Source of the DNA: CAWVVV01 sp964629165
Lineage (GTDB): Bacteria; Verrucomicrobiota; Verrucomicrobiia; Opitutales; Oceanipulchritudinaceae
Length of the DNA: 6,702 nt
Reading direction: 5' to 3'
Assembly: GCA_964629165.1 (NCBI GenBank)
Contig: CAZVQJ010000159.1
Location: 1 to 6,702, forward strand
Both the position numbers and the translations under genes were made by a program. Below, one piece after another: positions 6,250 to 6,702 of this stretch. The notes beneath the pieces were generated by a model that did no database searches, was not told the DNA's origin, and saw nothing but the letters and a program-made list of their open reading frames with translations. The number at the start of each line of letters is the position of its first letter. The first letter of the stretch is position 1.

Positions 6250-6441
6250 TCACTCGTTCGGACGAGAACGCATTTCCTCTTCGACCGTCGTGGCCTGTTC
6301 CTCCGCGGGCTCCTGACGAATCGTTCCGGTGTCTGGATCCGCGGCTTTTGTGCGGTTGGGTCGGGGAAATGCACGGACGACGAGAAAAATCAGCGGGAGG
6401 CCGATGACGACGGCGAGAATGGCGAGGAGATATCCGAGCAT
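6250..6441 (-). CDS. Small single-pass membrane protein of unknown function
   Basis: A probable 63-residue protein that I do not recognise. One strong hydrophobic helix at about 2-23 (LGYLLAILAVVIGLPLIFLV) is followed by a basic segment (RAFPRPNRTK) and a Glu-, Thr- and Pro-rich acidic tail ending EEEMRSRPNE. By the positive-inside rule the N-terminus would be in the periplasm and the tail in the cytoplasm. The ATG at 6441 is chosen because the helix begins right after it. Longer in-frame options (ATG 6567, GTG 6603) would add low-complexity residues, and 6603 lies next to the tRNA terminator. No good Shine-Dalgarno sequence or promoter is visible. It converges on lpoB. Support comes from the coherent membrane-protein pattern rather than from homology. 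The overlapping plus-strand frame (6148-6519) has no such pattern. Confidence 0.6.
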   Translation of the reverse strand: MLGYLLAILAVVIGLPLIFLVVRAFPRPNRTKAADPDTGTIRQEPAEEQATTVEEEMRSRPNE

Positions 6442-6603
6442 AACCCGTTTCTCTGCACCGGAGGTGCCAACTTCATCCAAAGGCCGCGGAACGGTGTTGG
6501 GTGCCGGGTTGGGGGTTGATCGCTGCTGGGCGCTACCCGTGCGGGACGATGCAGAACGCAATCCCATGCTTCTGGTGCGGTGCGCAATGCCTTGCGGGGC
6601 CAC
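6442..6603. other. Intergenic stretch upstream of the small membrane protein gene
   Basis: About 160 bases between the small gene and the tRNA-Glu terminator. The minus-strand frame stays open but encodes low-complexity sequence rich in Ser, Thr, Pro and Asn. I find no RNA gene and no clear promoter. It must supply the small gene's promoter if the terminator at 6604-6635 works. Confidence 0.35.
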
Positions 6604-6635
6604 AAAAAAACCGCCTCTCGCGAAAGCAGGCGGTT
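6604..6635 (-). terminator. Intrinsic terminator downstream of tRNA-Glu
   Basis: Read on the minus strand, AACCGCCT pairs perfectly with AGGCGGTT (eight pairs) around an 11-base loop, and the 3' arm runs into a stretch of seven T residues (6604-6610 on the plus strand). It begins seven bases after the encoded CCA of the tRNA. Only the minus direction has the T-run. Confidence 0.88.
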
Positions 6636-6642
6636 GAAAAAG

Positions 6643-6702
6643 TGGCGTCCCGTAGGGGATTCGAACCCCTGTCGCCAGGATGAAAACCTGGTGTCCTAGG
6701 CC
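6643..6702 (-). tRNA. tRNA-Glu, anticodon TTC, 5' end outside window
   Basis: The last 60 bases of a tRNA on the minus strand. The 3' part of the D arm (AGGAC) is followed by the anticodon stem CCAGG/CCTGG around TTTTCAT, giving anticodon TTC (plus-strand positions 6682-6684). The T arm is AGGGG-TTCGAAT-CCCCT, then come ACGGGAC as the 3' acceptor strand, discriminator G and an encoded CCA at 6643-6645. It closely resembles E. coli tRNA-Glu. The 5' acceptor strand, expected to read about GTCCCGT, lies just beyond the window. Transcription would end at the adjacent terminator. Confidence 0.95.

Noticed and set aside
5586..6374. Minus-strand open frame of 262 codons opposite lpoB
   Set aside because: It is antisense to a clearly recognised LpoB, and the predicted protein is rich in Arg, Pro and Gly with no family pattern.
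6148..6519. Plus-strand open frame of 123 codons after lpoB
   Set aside because: It begins inside the end of lpoB in another frame and overlaps the better-supported minus-strand membrane protein. Its protein looks like random GC-rich translation.

Overview
The window comes from a Gram-negative bacterium with GC-rich DNA and strongly GC-biased third codon positions. The protein styles (a NuoM/NuoN pair, a COG3014-YcfL-LpoB lipoprotein operon, an E. coli-like ThyA) would fit a member of the Verrucomicrobiota or a proteobacterium. I lean towards Verrucomicrobiota from overall resemblance, but no single marker here proves it. It reads as core chromosome: I see no mobile element, CRISPR array, integrase or sign of recent transfer.

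Layout. (1) Positions 1-1848, plus strand: the end of the respiratory complex I operon, with the C-terminus of nuoM followed 10 bases later by a complete nuoN. (2) Positions 1879-3293, minus strand: thyA followed by folA, transcribed towards nuoN, so nuoN and folA converge across about 30 bases that hold a perfect 14-base GC palindrome. ThyA makes dTMP and releases dihydrofolate, which FolA reduces back to tetrahydrofolate, so the pair is a complete thymidylate cycle. (3) Positions 3321-3444, plus strand: a tRNA-Gly(GCC) gene with encoded CCA, its own likely promoter and a T-run after it, divergent from thyA.

(4) Positions 3608-6158, plus strand: three consecutive lipoprotein genes. A TPR-like COG3014 family protein overlaps a YcfL (DUF1425) protein by ATGA, and an LpoB-type penicillin-binding-protein activator follows after 8 bases. 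All three have a lipobox and none has Asp at +2, so by the E. coli rule all would go to the outer membrane. They look like one envelope module linked to peptidoglycan synthesis. The role of the first two members is not established. (5) Positions 6159-6702, minus strand: a probable 63-residue single-pass membrane protein, then a strong intrinsic terminator serving a tRNA-Glu(TTC) gene cut by the window end.

The most interesting parts are the lipoprotein operon, whose LpoB has a very short tether, and its leader at 3445-3607, which has competing base-pairing options and a hairpin just before the first start codon. Other points are a His-to-Gln change at a conserved NuoN position, a probable N-terminal extension of ThyA, and the small membrane protein.
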